Part shown: positions 16,302-25,700 of the stretch, one piece after another
Numbering within the stretch: position 1 is the stretch's first letter
How the letters are laid out: each line of letters starts with the position of its first letter
Origin: Hyphomicrobium denitrificans 1NES1
Lineage (GTDB): Bacteria > Pseudomonadota > Alphaproteobacteria > Rhizobiales > Hyphomicrobiaceae
Assembly: GCF_000230975.2 (NCBI RefSeq)
Contig: NC_021172.1
Span: 3,658,001-3,722,000 of the forward strand
Length of the DNA stretch: 64,000 nt
Direction: 5' to 3'
Notes under the pieces: model-generated
The model's input: only the letters and a program-made list of their open reading frames with translations
Database searches by the model: none
Told to the model about the DNA's origin: nothing
Made by a program: the position numbers and the translations under genes

Positions 16302-18752
16302 ATGCAAACAGAAAAAGTAAAAGTCACGAGTTCGTTAAACGGCGAAGCTCAGCGTTTCCTTGCATTGCTCGCGCCTGAAGCCAAGGAGTTTGATTGGCGG
16401 TTCATTTTACCCGATAGCCGATTAGACGATATCGGAACCGGCCTGAAGATCATCAATCAGCGGGGAAGTGCAAGATTTTCGAAAACTGCGGCACAGACTG
16501 CAAACGAAAAGGGATATGGCGTCTTCGTCACTGTGAACGAAACAGACGGCGCGGGTATCAAGGCGAAGAACATAACGCGTGTAAGAGCAGTCTTTGCGGA
16601 CTTCGACGACGGTCTTCCCGATCAGTTTCCATTGCAGCCGTCTATGATTGTGCAAACGTCGCCCGGCAAAGCGCAAGTCTATTGGCTGGTCGAAGACGAT
16701 ATGGCTCCGGCGCAATTCGCGAGCATAGAAGCGCGCCTTGTTCAAACTTATAACGCTGACAAGAACGCCAAAGACATAGCGCGTGTCCTTCGCGTACCGG
16801 GGTTCATGCATACAAAAGGCGAACCATTCCCCGTCAAACTTGTTTCTCCAAAGAACGGCAAGAACGCGAAGCGATACAATACTCGCCAACTTCTTGATGC
16901 CTTTCCAGCAGTTGCCACGGAACGGAATAGCCAGCGTCCGCGCAATATTGAAAAGTTCGCCATAACGCTGGGCGTCAATGCTTTCGATACCGAGAAAGTT
17001 CAGGCCGCTCTCGCCTTCATTCCTAACGGTGACCGTGACGAGTGGCTTAAGGTCGGCATGGCTTTGCACCATGAAACGGGTGGTAGCGAACAGGCTTACG
17101 ATTTTTGGGTGCAATGGTCGCGAACTTCGCCCAAATTCAATGAAACTGATCAGCGTGCAAAGTGGCTATCGTTCAATCCTGAAAACTACGACGGCCAGTT
17201 GATGAAGCTCGGGACGCTGTTTGCGTTGGCAAAAGAGCACGGATGGAAGCCGCCACAACGGCGCGAACTTATAATTGTCCCTCTCGAAGTTTCTGAGAAA
17301 GTCGCCTTCGACGAAAGCGCATTGGAGTGGGGAACCAAGCTTTGCCGCGAGAAGGCTGAAACCAAAGGCGATTGGGACGCAGACGAGCTTGGCGAACTCA
17401 TGCAGCGTATGAACGCGGACCATTCCGTTGTTGATATCGGCGGCAAGGTTCTCGTCACAAAGGCGGAAGCAAATCCGCTTATTGGAAATCAGATTGTATT
17501 CATGTCTACGGAGGCCGCTCGCCAGAAATATGGTGCGGTGGTTGTCGGTGGCACGGAAAATAGGCCGATCACTGCATTCAATAAATGGGAGCGTTGGCCC
17601 GGGCGGCGCTACTACGAAGGCGTTGGGATGTTTCCGGGTTCGTCTGTGAAACCATCAATCGTCCAGAGAAATTATCTAAACCTTTGGGGTGGCCTTCGGA
17701 TCACGCCGCGTAAGGGTGATTGGTCGCTTGTCAAACAGCACATGCTGATGATGTGCAGCGGTAATGAAGACCATTTCAATTGGCTTCTTGATTGGAATGC
17801 GCAGCTTATACAAGAGCCACAGAGGAAGCCGGGTTCTGCAATCGTGCTGCGATCCGCTCAGAAGGGCACAGGCAAATCTATGTTTGCAGGCTTCTGGCAG
17901 AAAATCTATGGGATGCAACACGTCGCCACGGTAACGAATTCTGATCAGATTGTTGGCCGGTTCAACGCCGTCATTGGGCAAAGCGTGTTGGTGTTTCTTG
18001 AAGAAGCGAGCTGGGGCGGTTCGCGCGCAAGTGGCAACGCTTTAAAGGAACGCATTACCGGTGCGACGACGACGTTGGAACGGAAGGGATTAGACCCGAT
18101 CACGCAGCCGAACTATGCGCGACACTGGTTCAATAGTAACGAGGATTGGATTGTTCCGGCTGGCACGGATGAGCGGCGCTACTTCATTGCCGACTTCAAC
18201 TTTGACCGCGCTAACGACCGTTCCTACTTCGACCCAATCTTTCGACAGATGTATGACGACGCCGGTGTTGAGGCGATGGCGCATGAACTGCTGGATCGAA
18301 AAATTGAGAGCGATTTGTACACACCGCCTGCCACCGCTGGACTTGAACGGCAACGGGAGTTCTCATTGAGCGGTGTTGAGCGGTTCTTGTTCGAAACGGC
18401 GAAGTCCGGGCAGATACCAAGAGACGATCTTTCAAGTTTTGCCCATGACCTCGGAACTTCTTCAACCGTCGTTTCCACAACCGCCGTTCAAAACACGGCG
18501 CGAGGTTATTGCGATGAATACGAGGGGCGTGCGCTCGATACTCGCCTTGGTATGATCCTCTCGGAAGTGGGTGTGCTGAAAAGCATGAGAATGGCTAGCG
18601 GTATGCGACGTTACCACTATGTCTTCCCGCCAATTGATGAGTTCAGAGCACGAGTTTCCAAGAAACTAAATTTGCCGATCACAATTTGTGAACCATTAGG
18701 GCATGAGGCTAACTTACGTGGCTCGAACGAAAACCAACGTGATCAACTTTGA
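16302..18752 (+). CDS. RepB-type primase fused to SF3-like helicase (DUF5906)
   Basis: 816 residues; the element's replication enzyme. Residues ~40-220 form a RepB/AEP-type primase domain (RVRAVFADFDDGLPDQF with the metal-binding Asp pair, PSMIVQTSPGKAQVYWLVED, DIARVLRVPGFMHTKGE). A PriCT-2-like domain follows at ~225-305 (ALAFIPNGDRDEWLKVGMAL). The C-terminal helicase has Walker A (QKGTGKSMFAG, about residue 520), Walker B (SVLVFLEEASW) and a sensor-like HWFNSNEDWIVPAGTDERR. Start at ATG 16302; an upstream in-frame ATG would overlap the previous gene. The architecture resembles P4-alpha and NrS-1-like proteins. Confidence 0.9.
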   Translation: MQTEKVKVTSSLNGEAQRFLALLAPEAKEFDWRFILPDSRLDDIGTGLKIINQRGSARFSKTAAQTANEKGYGVFVTVNETDGAGIKAKNITRVRAVFADFDDGLPDQFPLQPSMIVQTSPGKAQVYWLVEDDMAPAQFASIEARLVQTYNADKNAKDIARVLRVPGFMHTKGEPFPVKLVSPKNGKNAKRYNTRQLLDAFPAVATERNSQRPRNIEKFAITLGVNAFDTEKVQAALAFIPNGDRDEWLKVGMALHHETGGSEQAYDFWVQWSRTSPKFNETDQRAKWLSFNPENYDGQLMKLGTLFALAKEHGWKPPQRRELIIVPLEVSEKVAFDESALEWGTKLCREKAETKGDWDADELGELMQRMNADHSVVDIGGKVLVTKAEANPLIGNQIVFMSTEAARQKYGAVVVGGTENRPITAFNKWERWPGRRYYEGVGMFPGSSVKPSIVQRNYLNLWGGLRITPRKGDWSLVKQHMLMMCSGNEDHFNWLLDWNAQLIQEPQRKPGSAIVLRSAQKGTGKSMFAGFWQKIYGMQHVATVTNSDQIVGRFNAVIGQSVLVFLEEASWGGSRASGNALKERITGATTTLERKGLDPITQPNYARHWFNSNEDWIVPAGTDERRYFIADFNFDRANDRSYFDPIFRQMYDDAGVEAMAHELLDRKIESDLYTPPATAGLERQREFSLSGVERFLFETAKSGQIPRDDLSSFAHDLGTSSTVVSTTAVQNTARGYCDEYEGRALDTRLGMILSEVGVLKSMRMASGMRRYHYVFPPIDEFRARVSKKLNLPITICEPLGHEANLRGSNENQRDQL

Positions 18753-19050
18753 GTCCGTAGCAGCATCGATCAGAAAGAAGTATTCCGCCGAAGCGGTCAC
18801 ACAGCGCGAGCGGGAGTTGCGATTTAAGGCGCTCGTCCATAAGCAGCAGAGACACCCGCTCGCGAACGTGACGGCTGATGAGCTTATTGCCGAAATCGAA
18901 GCATGGCATCAGATCGCAGATACGGTAAGCGGTACTGCAAAAATCTGGCGCAAACTTTATCGGCAAACCGGCCGTCAACTTCGATCAGCAAACAAGAAAA
19001 TCGCGCGACTCGAAAAGAAGCTTGAGACGTTGCGGAAGCGTTCTGCGTAG
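18703..19050 (+). CDS. hypothetical coiled-coil protein overlapping the primase
   Basis: 115 residues, mostly helical and basic, ending in a clear heptad-like coiled coil (LRSANKKIARLEKKLETLRK). It overlaps the end of the primase gene by 50 bases in another frame; GTG at 18718 is an alternative start. Similar small coiled-coil genes often follow phage replication genes. Function unknown. Confidence 0.55.
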   Translation: MRLTYVARTKTNVINFESVAASIRKKYSAEAVTQRERELRFKALVHKQQRHPLANVTADELIAEIEAWHQIADTVSGTAKIWRKLYRQTGRQLRSANKKIARLEKKLETLRKRSA

Positions 19051-19205
19051 TCCGCTTAGTGAAGGGCGTAGGTTATCCCGCTGACCGAAACGAGCGGTTC
19101 AAACGTAAACGAGGGAAAGTTCGCCCGTGAATGCACGATAAGCTTTTGCCCGTGCGAGTAGCGGCAAGGCGTAAGATGCCGAGTTAGTATTTTTAGTGTC
19201 AGAGA

Positions 19206-19544
19206 ATGTTTGAAACACCGGAAGAATTTGTCCGAGCCGTCGAAGAAACGATGGCGCGCGACTCGTCAAAAGAAAAGGATCGCGGGCATGGGGACCTAAT
19301 TCACTATGGCCGTGCCTGCTATCGCGAGTTCGCAGATCACTTCAAACGACTTGCAGCGCCAGACGAAGAACTCACTTTTGAGAACTACATAAAACGCTGC
19401 ATCGCTATCGATTTCGTGTGGGCTAAGCGTGGGAATTACCCGCCATCACACGTAGTCGGAACGCTTGGCAAATTGTTCAACGTCACGCCATCTGTCGTCG
19501 CAAAAGAAGAAGCTCTTTATTACGCCGACTATATGGCTGCGTAA
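19206..19544 (+). CDS. hypothetical 112-residue protein
   Basis: Starts MFETPEEFVRAVEETMARDS; helical throughout, with LFNVTPSVVAKEEALYYADY at the end. No known domain, signal or membrane segment. Its position after the replication gene and orientation fit the element's main rightward operon. Confidence 0.6.
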   Translation: MFETPEEFVRAVEETMARDSSKEKDRGHGDLIHYGRACYREFADHFKRLAAPDEELTFENYIKRCIAIDFVWAKRGNYPPSHVVGTLGKLFNVTPSVVAKEEALYYADYMAA

Positions 19545-19610
19545 CGGATAGGCTAATATGAATTGGCGGCGGGAAATAGCTAATCTCGTCGCCAATTTAG
19601 CAGTGAAAAG

Positions 19611-19622
19611 TACAGTACTGTA
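19611..19622. promoter_or_regulatory. 12-bp perfect palindrome TACAGTACTGTA
   Basis: TACAGTACTGTA reads the same on both strands. It sits between the genes at 19206 and 19753, with a near repeat (AAACTGTACT) about 18 bases downstream and AT-rich flanks. This is the layout of an operator for a dimeric repressor, but no repressor can be assigned. Confidence 0.35.
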
Positions 19623-19752
19623 TACATACCGTAATACAAACTGTACTAACATATTGATTTTATTTCCTATTTACCGAACTCGCAAATCAGCCCATTTTCT
19701 CGAATGTCACGGAATGGGCGTTTCGTGATTTTATTCAGAGAGGGCAGAAACA

Positions 19753-20103
19753 ATGATTATTCATCCACAAGAAGTTGAGCGGCTTCCGAAATGGGCGCGA
19801 GTTCTTTCTACGGCGTTTAATAAATGGACACCGCAATCAATCCGAGAGGCAATAGACGACTGTGCGCGTGAGGTTTTCGATAACTGCGTCGGTCTTGGTC
19901 GGCTTCCTCAAAAGCTCAGCCACAACCTTGAAGCGCTCGTTACTTGGTGGTGGCGCTTGAAAATGGGCGAACGCGAGTGGGCAAATTGGATGCGGGAGAT
20001 TGCCGAAGACGATGCCTACGAGGCGGAATGCGAAATAGACAATATCGGATTTGGCTTCGGGCAGGATGCGCGCGCATTTGAGGGGAATTTAATTTTCGCG
20101 TAA
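19753..20103 (+). CDS. hypothetical 116-residue protein
   Basis: Starts MIIHPQEVERLPKWARVLST and contains a Trp-rich central segment (LVTWWWRLKMGEREWANWMR) and an acidic C-terminus. No domain recognised. A GAGAGGG sequence lies upstream. It is followed by a hairpin that may end this transcript. Confidence 0.55.
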   Translation: MIIHPQEVERLPKWARVLSTAFNKWTPQSIREAIDDCAREVFDNCVGLGRLPQKLSHNLEALVTWWWRLKMGEREWANWMREIAEDDAYEAECEIDNIGFGFGQDARAFEGNLIFA

Positions 20104-20132
20104 CCGAAACGAATCAGACTCCCAAAAAGCAC

Positions 20133-20163
20133 GAGGGCCGGATGCTGGAAACATCCGACCCTC
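20133..20163 (+). terminator. hairpin between genes 19753 and 20202
   Basis: GAGGGCCGGATG (20133-20144) pairs with CATCCGACCCTC (20152-20163) with one mismatch and a seven-base loop. The sequence after it (ATTTGATT) is only weakly T-rich, so termination is plausible rather than certain. The hairpin lies before the ribosome-binding site of the next gene and rules out an upstream start for it. Confidence 0.5.
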
Positions 20164-20201
20164 ATTTGATTCAACCCCTGTCTCAAGCAGGAGCTAAACC
20201 C

Positions 20202-21371
20202 ATGACTCTTCCTAGTAACATTGCGTTAACTTGGCAAGCTAAAACGGCTTACGCTTGCACTGCACTTTTCTCGCTCGCATCGATCAGCACGAACGCCGTT
20301 TACGGTTGGTCTAAGGGCGACACGCTGCCATCACAAATCATTTGGGCAGTCCTTGCTATTGCGGTTGGCACGACTCTTTTGCTTGCGACCGCTGCACTTT
20401 TCAAAGCCTTGGCCGCTAAGAGCTACGGGCACGCGACCTTCATTGCGTTGGGCCTTGCGCTCTGTGCCACCTATAGTGTGGTTGCGGCTGTCGGTTCGGC
20501 CACGGGTCAAAGAATGTCTGCGGCTCTTTCCGAAGATAGCGCCGCAAGCCATCGTACAGACTCACAGAAGGCCATTAGTGAAGCTACCGCTCACCTATCG
20601 CAGCTCCCTGAGAAACGGCCTAGCAGCGCAATAGATGCTGAAATACAGGGCATCCTGATAGACCCGAAGCTTGAAGGCTGCAAAGAAATCAACGGGCCTC
20701 GCACAAGGGAGAAATGTCCCCATGTTGCGGAGCTTCGGAAAGACCTTGCGGAAGCCCAAGCGACAGAGATTGAGCAACGGGATTGGCAAGGCAAGCTCGA
20801 TACGGCTCGGACTGAACTAGCCGCACTCCCGCCGCCCCGCGTCGTGAACAGCGATGCGCGGACCCTTGTCTCGTTCTTGGCAGCACTTGGCTATTCCGTA
20901 ACGGTCGCACAGGTGAACACGGCGTTGGCTCTGTTGTCAGTGCTACTTATCGAATTGGGCGGCTCGGTGAGCTTGGCAGTCGGGATGGCCCTAAGTCTTC
21001 CTGAAGGGGATTTCGGAAAGCCTGTTTCCCAAGAGTCCGCGAAGGAAGCACAAGTCCCCTCGTCGTCCGCTACGCCCTTGTTATCGCAGGCACGCAATGC
21101 TGACGGCTCTTTGAAGGGGCTTCAGGAAGTCGAACGACAAGCCCCTGTCACTCCCTTGCTGAGCGTTCGCGAGAGACTTTTGTCAGAAGTTAACACTGCA
21201 AAGGGTGGATTGCGTTCAACGTATGAAGGGCTTGGGAAGCGATACGGAGTCACTGCAACTCGTATTGGCCAGATCGTTCGGGACTTAAAGAGGGACGGAG
21301 TTGTCCGCGTCAGAAGTTCGCGGAACGGGACGACGATTGTGCCCGCTCTCGGGATCGTAACAGCGGTCTAA
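20202..21371 (+). CDS. membrane protein with C-terminal winged-helix DNA-binding domain
   Basis: 389 residues from ATG 20202, which has AGGAG eight bases upstream. The N-terminal ~115 residues hold three to four membrane helices (AYACTALFSLASISTNAVYG, IIWAVLAIAVGTTLLLATAA, ATFIALGLALCATYSVVAAV). A charged helical segment follows, then another hydrophobic stretch (ALLSVLLIELGGSVSLAVGM). The last ~70 residues form a winged helix (LGKRYGVTATRIGQIVRDLK, then RDGVVRVRSSRNGTTIVP). A membrane-bound DNA-binding protein could tether the element's DNA or sense the envelope. No family name known to me. Confidence 0.65.
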   Translation: MTLPSNIALTWQAKTAYACTALFSLASISTNAVYGWSKGDTLPSQIIWAVLAIAVGTTLLLATAALFKALAAKSYGHATFIALGLALCATYSVVAAVGSATGQRMSAALSEDSAASHRTDSQKAISEATAHLSQLPEKRPSSAIDAEIQGILIDPKLEGCKEINGPRTREKCPHVAELRKDLAEAQATEIEQRDWQGKLDTARTELAALPPPRVVNSDARTLVSFLAALGYSVTVAQVNTALALLSVLLIELGGSVSLAVGMALSLPEGDFGKPVSQESAKEAQVPSSSATPLLSQARNADGSLKGLQEVERQAPVTPLLSVRERLLSEVNTAKGGLRSTYEGLGKRYGVTATRIGQIVRDLKRDGVVRVRSSRNGTTIVPALGIVTAV

Positions 21372-21376
21372 ATCAC

Positions 21377-21637
21377 CTAGTCGCGGACGGCGTGCAAAAG
21401 ATTATCACTGAGCATCTGAGATAGACCGACTAGCTCGTGCATCCCAGTGTTGCCGCCTTGAAGCACGCCCAATGTTACGCTCTCACCGTCATTGTCGATA
21501 GTGGCATAACACATGGCTCTGAGTTCGCCGCTTTCCGCTTTCGCTAATAATTCCTGAAGGCCGGTAACAAGTCTTTGCCGTTGTTCTTCGGATTTTTTGG
21601 CGCGCTCTTCACTAATCAAAACCAGATTGGCGGTCAT
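21377..21637 (-). CDS. hypothetical 86-residue protein
   Basis: Helical start (VLISEERAKKSEEQRQRLVT) followed by a likely beta-rich half (MCYATIDNDGESVTLGVLQG) and a short C-terminal helix. No signal or domain. It converges on the membrane-HTH gene, five bases away. It is one of very few leftward genes in this part of the element. Confidence 0.5.
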   Translation of the reverse strand: MTANLVLISEERAKKSEEQRQRLVTGLQELLAKAESGELRAMCYATIDNDGESVTLGVLQGGNTGMHELVGLSQMLSDNLLHAVRD

Positions 21638-21812
21638 AGCAGCTTACCTCTCGTGCAAAAACGAACAGGCATCACGCGTCCCGATAAGCCATCTGATTTG
21701 GACGGCTTCTGTCAACTCAACGACGGCAGAGGGAATTGAGTTCCTGCGCGCTGAGTCATTGCCGACACACACGCATGCTAAAACATTGTAATTCTGAACA
21801 TAGAAGGATTGG

Positions 21813-22196
21813 ATGAAATCAATTGAAGTTCTGAGAACGAGAGGTTTACCGTTCTCGCTGATGACGACTACGCATGATTTGCTTGTCGTGGCAGACGCAG
21901 AAAACAACGACCTCTTCACCTACTGTCCGAAAAAAGGAGTGATGCTTGGCCTTGGTGACTTTGACGACCGGCCTAGAATGTACACTCCAAAATGTCTTCA
22001 GCTTTTTATTGCGCCTATTGAAGACTTGCGCAGAATGAAACGGGAGTGGAAGGAAGCGGCGGCACGAGATAGTGGTAACGCTCTTCCCTTCATACCTGCT
22101 CTGACTGAGCCGGTGTACGTTGACGAAAGCCACAGTACAATGATTGCCAAGTTTGGTAAGTCGTGTCGCGAAATAGAAATGGAGGGGGAAGATTGA
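21813..22196 (+). CDS. hypothetical 127-residue protein
   Basis: MKSIEVLRTRGLPFSLMTTT followed by DLLVVADAENNDLFTYCPKK and a Met/Arg-rich helix. AGGA lies upstream of the ATG. No domain recognised. Its stop overlaps the next start in a TGATG arrangement, so the two are translationally coupled. Confidence 0.6.
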   Translation: MKSIEVLRTRGLPFSLMTTTHDLLVVADAENNDLFTYCPKKGVMLGLGDFDDRPRMYTPKCLQLFIAPIEDLRRMKREWKEAAARDSGNALPFIPALTEPVYVDESHSTMIAKFGKSCREIEMEGED

Positions 22197-22633
22197 TGAC
22201 TCGGCAGATCACATCAGCAAGCGATAGATTGGACGAGTCGATTGCTAGGCTTGTGGCATTCGCTAACGAGCCCGCACAATCGGCTATTGCGGAAGTGCCA
22301 GAAGACATTCTTTCGCTAATTGAGCGTCATTCTGGCCCACTAACTGCCTGTGCTTACGATCAACTCGCGAAACCTGAAGCGCAGCGGAGATTGCTGTATG
22401 TTCAGCACATTGTCTCCGAACGAAAGATGGAAAAGCAGCGTAGCGGTACACGCGTTCAAAAGGCTTTCGCAACTTTCAAGTGGGCGTGTGGCCTTGACGT
22501 GCCGCCTGCTCATAAATCGTTAGGTGATGCTGAGAATGACCGCTTCAGCATACGGTTCATGGCGGTGATGACTCTGATTCCCGTTGGCGCTTTGGCGCTT
22601 ATGATAATCACCGCCGTTATGAAACATCAGTAA
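22196..22633 (+). CDS. hypothetical protein with C-terminal membrane helix
   Basis: 145 residues from the ATG in TGATG, preceded by GGAGGGGGAAG. The soluble part is helical (LDESIARLVAFANEPAQSAI, VPEDILSLIERHSGPL). The last ~22 residues form a single membrane anchor (FMAVMTLIPVGALALMIITA). It lies 99 bases before the very large protein and could form a membrane partner for it. It is not a typical holin in length or layout. Confidence 0.55.
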   Translation: MTRQITSASDRLDESIARLVAFANEPAQSAIAEVPEDILSLIERHSGPLTACAYDQLAKPEAQRRLLYVQHIVSERKMEKQRSGTRVQKAFATFKWACGLDVPPAHKSLGDAENDRFSIRFMAVMTLIPVGALALMIITAVMKHQ

Positions 22634-22732
22634 GTCGCGCAAACGCGAACACGTAATCTTTCATACAGACATCTAATGTTGCTCCGTGGCCATTCGGTCG
22701 CGCGAGCTTTTTTGCTTTCAGACACAGGGAAG

Positions 22733-25700
22733 ATGACAGACAACGTAGACAAACTACCGGGCGAACTCGCTCGCAATCTCGCAAAGTACCAAGAAGACAT
22801 GACACCCGAAGAGGGCGCGCTTATCCTTGCGCCAACTAATCCCGACGAACTGATTGAAGCGCACAATACCGTAGCGTGGGCTGCTCATTCACTCAGTCAA
22901 GCAGCGATGACTCCCGAAGACCTTGACCCTTCATTTGCTGAAATCGTCGGCGCAGAGTTTCGCCAGCACAACACTATCGGCTCGATATTTTCGAGCAAGG
23001 CGCTCGCAAATGCTTTGTCGGAACAGGACGACTCCCGGCCGTTAACGCACCACGATATTGTGCAGAAGGTGGAAGCCCAAAACTTCCAACCGTACTTCGA
23101 CTATTTCAAAGGTGCGCGGACTGAAGCGGAATTTGATGCCATTCATGCTGACATTGAACGCGAACTTGAAGACAAGCGCATTCAGCAGGCATCGGGTTGG
23201 ACGGGAGCAGCGTTAGGATTTGCTGCCGGTCTAGCCGACGTTCCGACGTTGCTGCCGGGCGGCATTGCGGTGAAAGGCGCGGCCAAGCTCGGAAGCGCAG
23301 CCCGTGCGGCGTTAGAAACTGCGTTGGCCGGTACGCTTGCGAGCACAGTTGGGGAAATCCCGCTTCAAGCGTCGCAGCAACTTCGAACCAAAGAAGACGC
23401 GGCTCTATCTATCGGCTCTGCAACGATCCTGAGCGGCGTTCTTGGCGCAAGCGTACATGGCATCCTTGGCGGCGAAGCTACGAAAGCCATTGATCGCCTC
23501 GATAATGTGAGAGCGGACGCAGCGACGGGCTTCAAGCAAGCGACGACTGCCGGTGCTAAGCAACTCGACATTTACGAACAGACGGCGGCTCGCGGGCTAG
23601 ATGGTCCTGACCGTCTCTTTTCTGGCGGCGCGTTCGAGTCGTTAGAGAAGCTTGGCAACGTTCCGTTCGTCGGTGATCTTCTTCGCAATCCTCGCATCGA
23701 TTCCGAGGGCAGTATGTCCGGTGCCGTTCGTGACATCATTGCCAGGATGACGAACAACCCTTCCATCTCGTCTCAGAATGCAGCGGGCATTGCGTCGAAG
23801 GAAAGCGTTCAAGCAATCATCGGCCGCTATCATGGCGAGTGGGCGCAGGCTGTTCGCGAAGTCAACGAGATTTGGCGTAAGAATAAAGCCGCATACGGTA
23901 ACGACCGCGAAGCCTTCAATGACAAGATTGCCACCTCTCTCGCCAATGGTCAGATGTTCGAAGACCCGGTTATCAATCAGGCCGCACAGGTCATGCATGA
24001 TAGGATTTTCGAGCCGATCAAGAACGACCTAATCAAGAACGGCATGTTCACAGAAGACCTTCAGCCGAAGAACTCGATTGGCTACTTCCCTATTGTGTAC
24101 GACGCCAATCAGGTCATGGCTCAGAAGGGTGACTTTCTATCGTACCATGCTGGCGCTTATCAAAGGGAAATAGAAGACCAAGCCCGGCAAGCACTGATCG
24201 CGAAGGGCGTTAAGGCATCCGATGTTGAAGATGCGAAGATTGCGAACCTTGGCGTTTCCAAAAAGGTGCTGAAAGTTGATGAGAACGGCGCACCTGTAAT
24301 CAATCCGAAGACCGGCAAGCAAGCCATAGAAACTCAGGTTGTGACACCTGGCACTGTTGGCGAAACGCGGGTGGAAGCGTGGAAGGCATTTCAAGCTGAC
24401 TCTGCGCGCATCACTGGCGAACGAGACAAGGCGTTAGAGAGCTTCGATAAGGACGAGGCAGCACCGGCCCCGACCATTGACGCTGAAGGCAACACCGTCT
24501 CCGATCTTCGCCCACATTTTGAGCAGCGCGACAAGATCAAAGATGCGAGGATTAATGCGACGGTTGTTCGGGACGAGAAGCTTCAGGACATTGCCGCACA
24601 GCGCCAGAAGGACGTTGACGAGGTTCAGGATGCTTGGCGTCAGAAGAATATTGAAGGCAGTCTGACTCGCGATCAACGTAGAATAGCAACGCTGGAGCGT
24701 GACAAGCAAATCTCGCGTATCGATGCAGCGGCGGAAAAGGAAGCCGGTCGCGTTCGGAGAGAGACAGAGAAGGAAATTAGGAAGTTTGACGGCCAGCTAA
24801 AGGAAGTACGGAAGACGGTTGTTGAAGAACACGCCGTACGGATCGATGCCTCCCGCACTGAACGTGACAGGCTCATTGCGGAAGCTGAAGACGAAGGGCG
24901 AGCCAATGTCCTAGCCGCTCGCGGCGTGAAGCTCGAAGACGGTGTTGAGAACACACTTAGAAAGTACACTCGAAATGGTGCGATTGATGCTGAGCGTGTT
25001 GCCAAGGATGCAGAAGCGCGAGCACAGGGTCTTTACGACGCCATAACGGGAAAGACGCGGTACATTTTTGGTCACGAGCTTCCAGGTTCGACACGCGGTT
25101 ACTTCAAAGCTCGCAAAAATCCAGCCTACCATACTGACTTGATGGACCGGCGTTGGGTTGTTCGCGATCCTATGAAGCTTTCGGAAATGTACGTTCATGC
25201 TGCCGGTACTGACGCCGCGCTCGGAACGATCTTCAAGAAGTCTGTGCCGAAGATAGGTGATGACGGGAAGAAGCTCGTTGATGAGGCAGGCAAACCCGTC
25301 ATGCACGAAGTTGGTGACGTTGGATTGTCCGAAGCGCTTAAAAAAGTCACGGCCGAATACGACAACTTGCTTTCCAATGTGACGGTGCCAAAGGAAGTCC
25401 AGGCGAAGCTCGAAAAGAAATACCACAACGATCCGGCCAAGCTTGCTGAGAACATGAACGTTGCCCGTCGTGAAGCTGAGAAGAATATTCAGTATCGCCG
25501 TGACAGGGACATTGCAAACATTGAGCTACTTCGCGACTTTGCCCGTGGCGTCCAAAAGAACCCGAGCCCGGCAAGCATCACTCGTGCAGCCGAAGCGGTG
25601 GGCATCTTCAACTACGTCACGAAAATGGGCGGTACGGTTCTTTCGTCTCTCGGTGATCCGATTAACATTGCTCTGTCGCAGGGTTTCGGAAATGCAGTGA

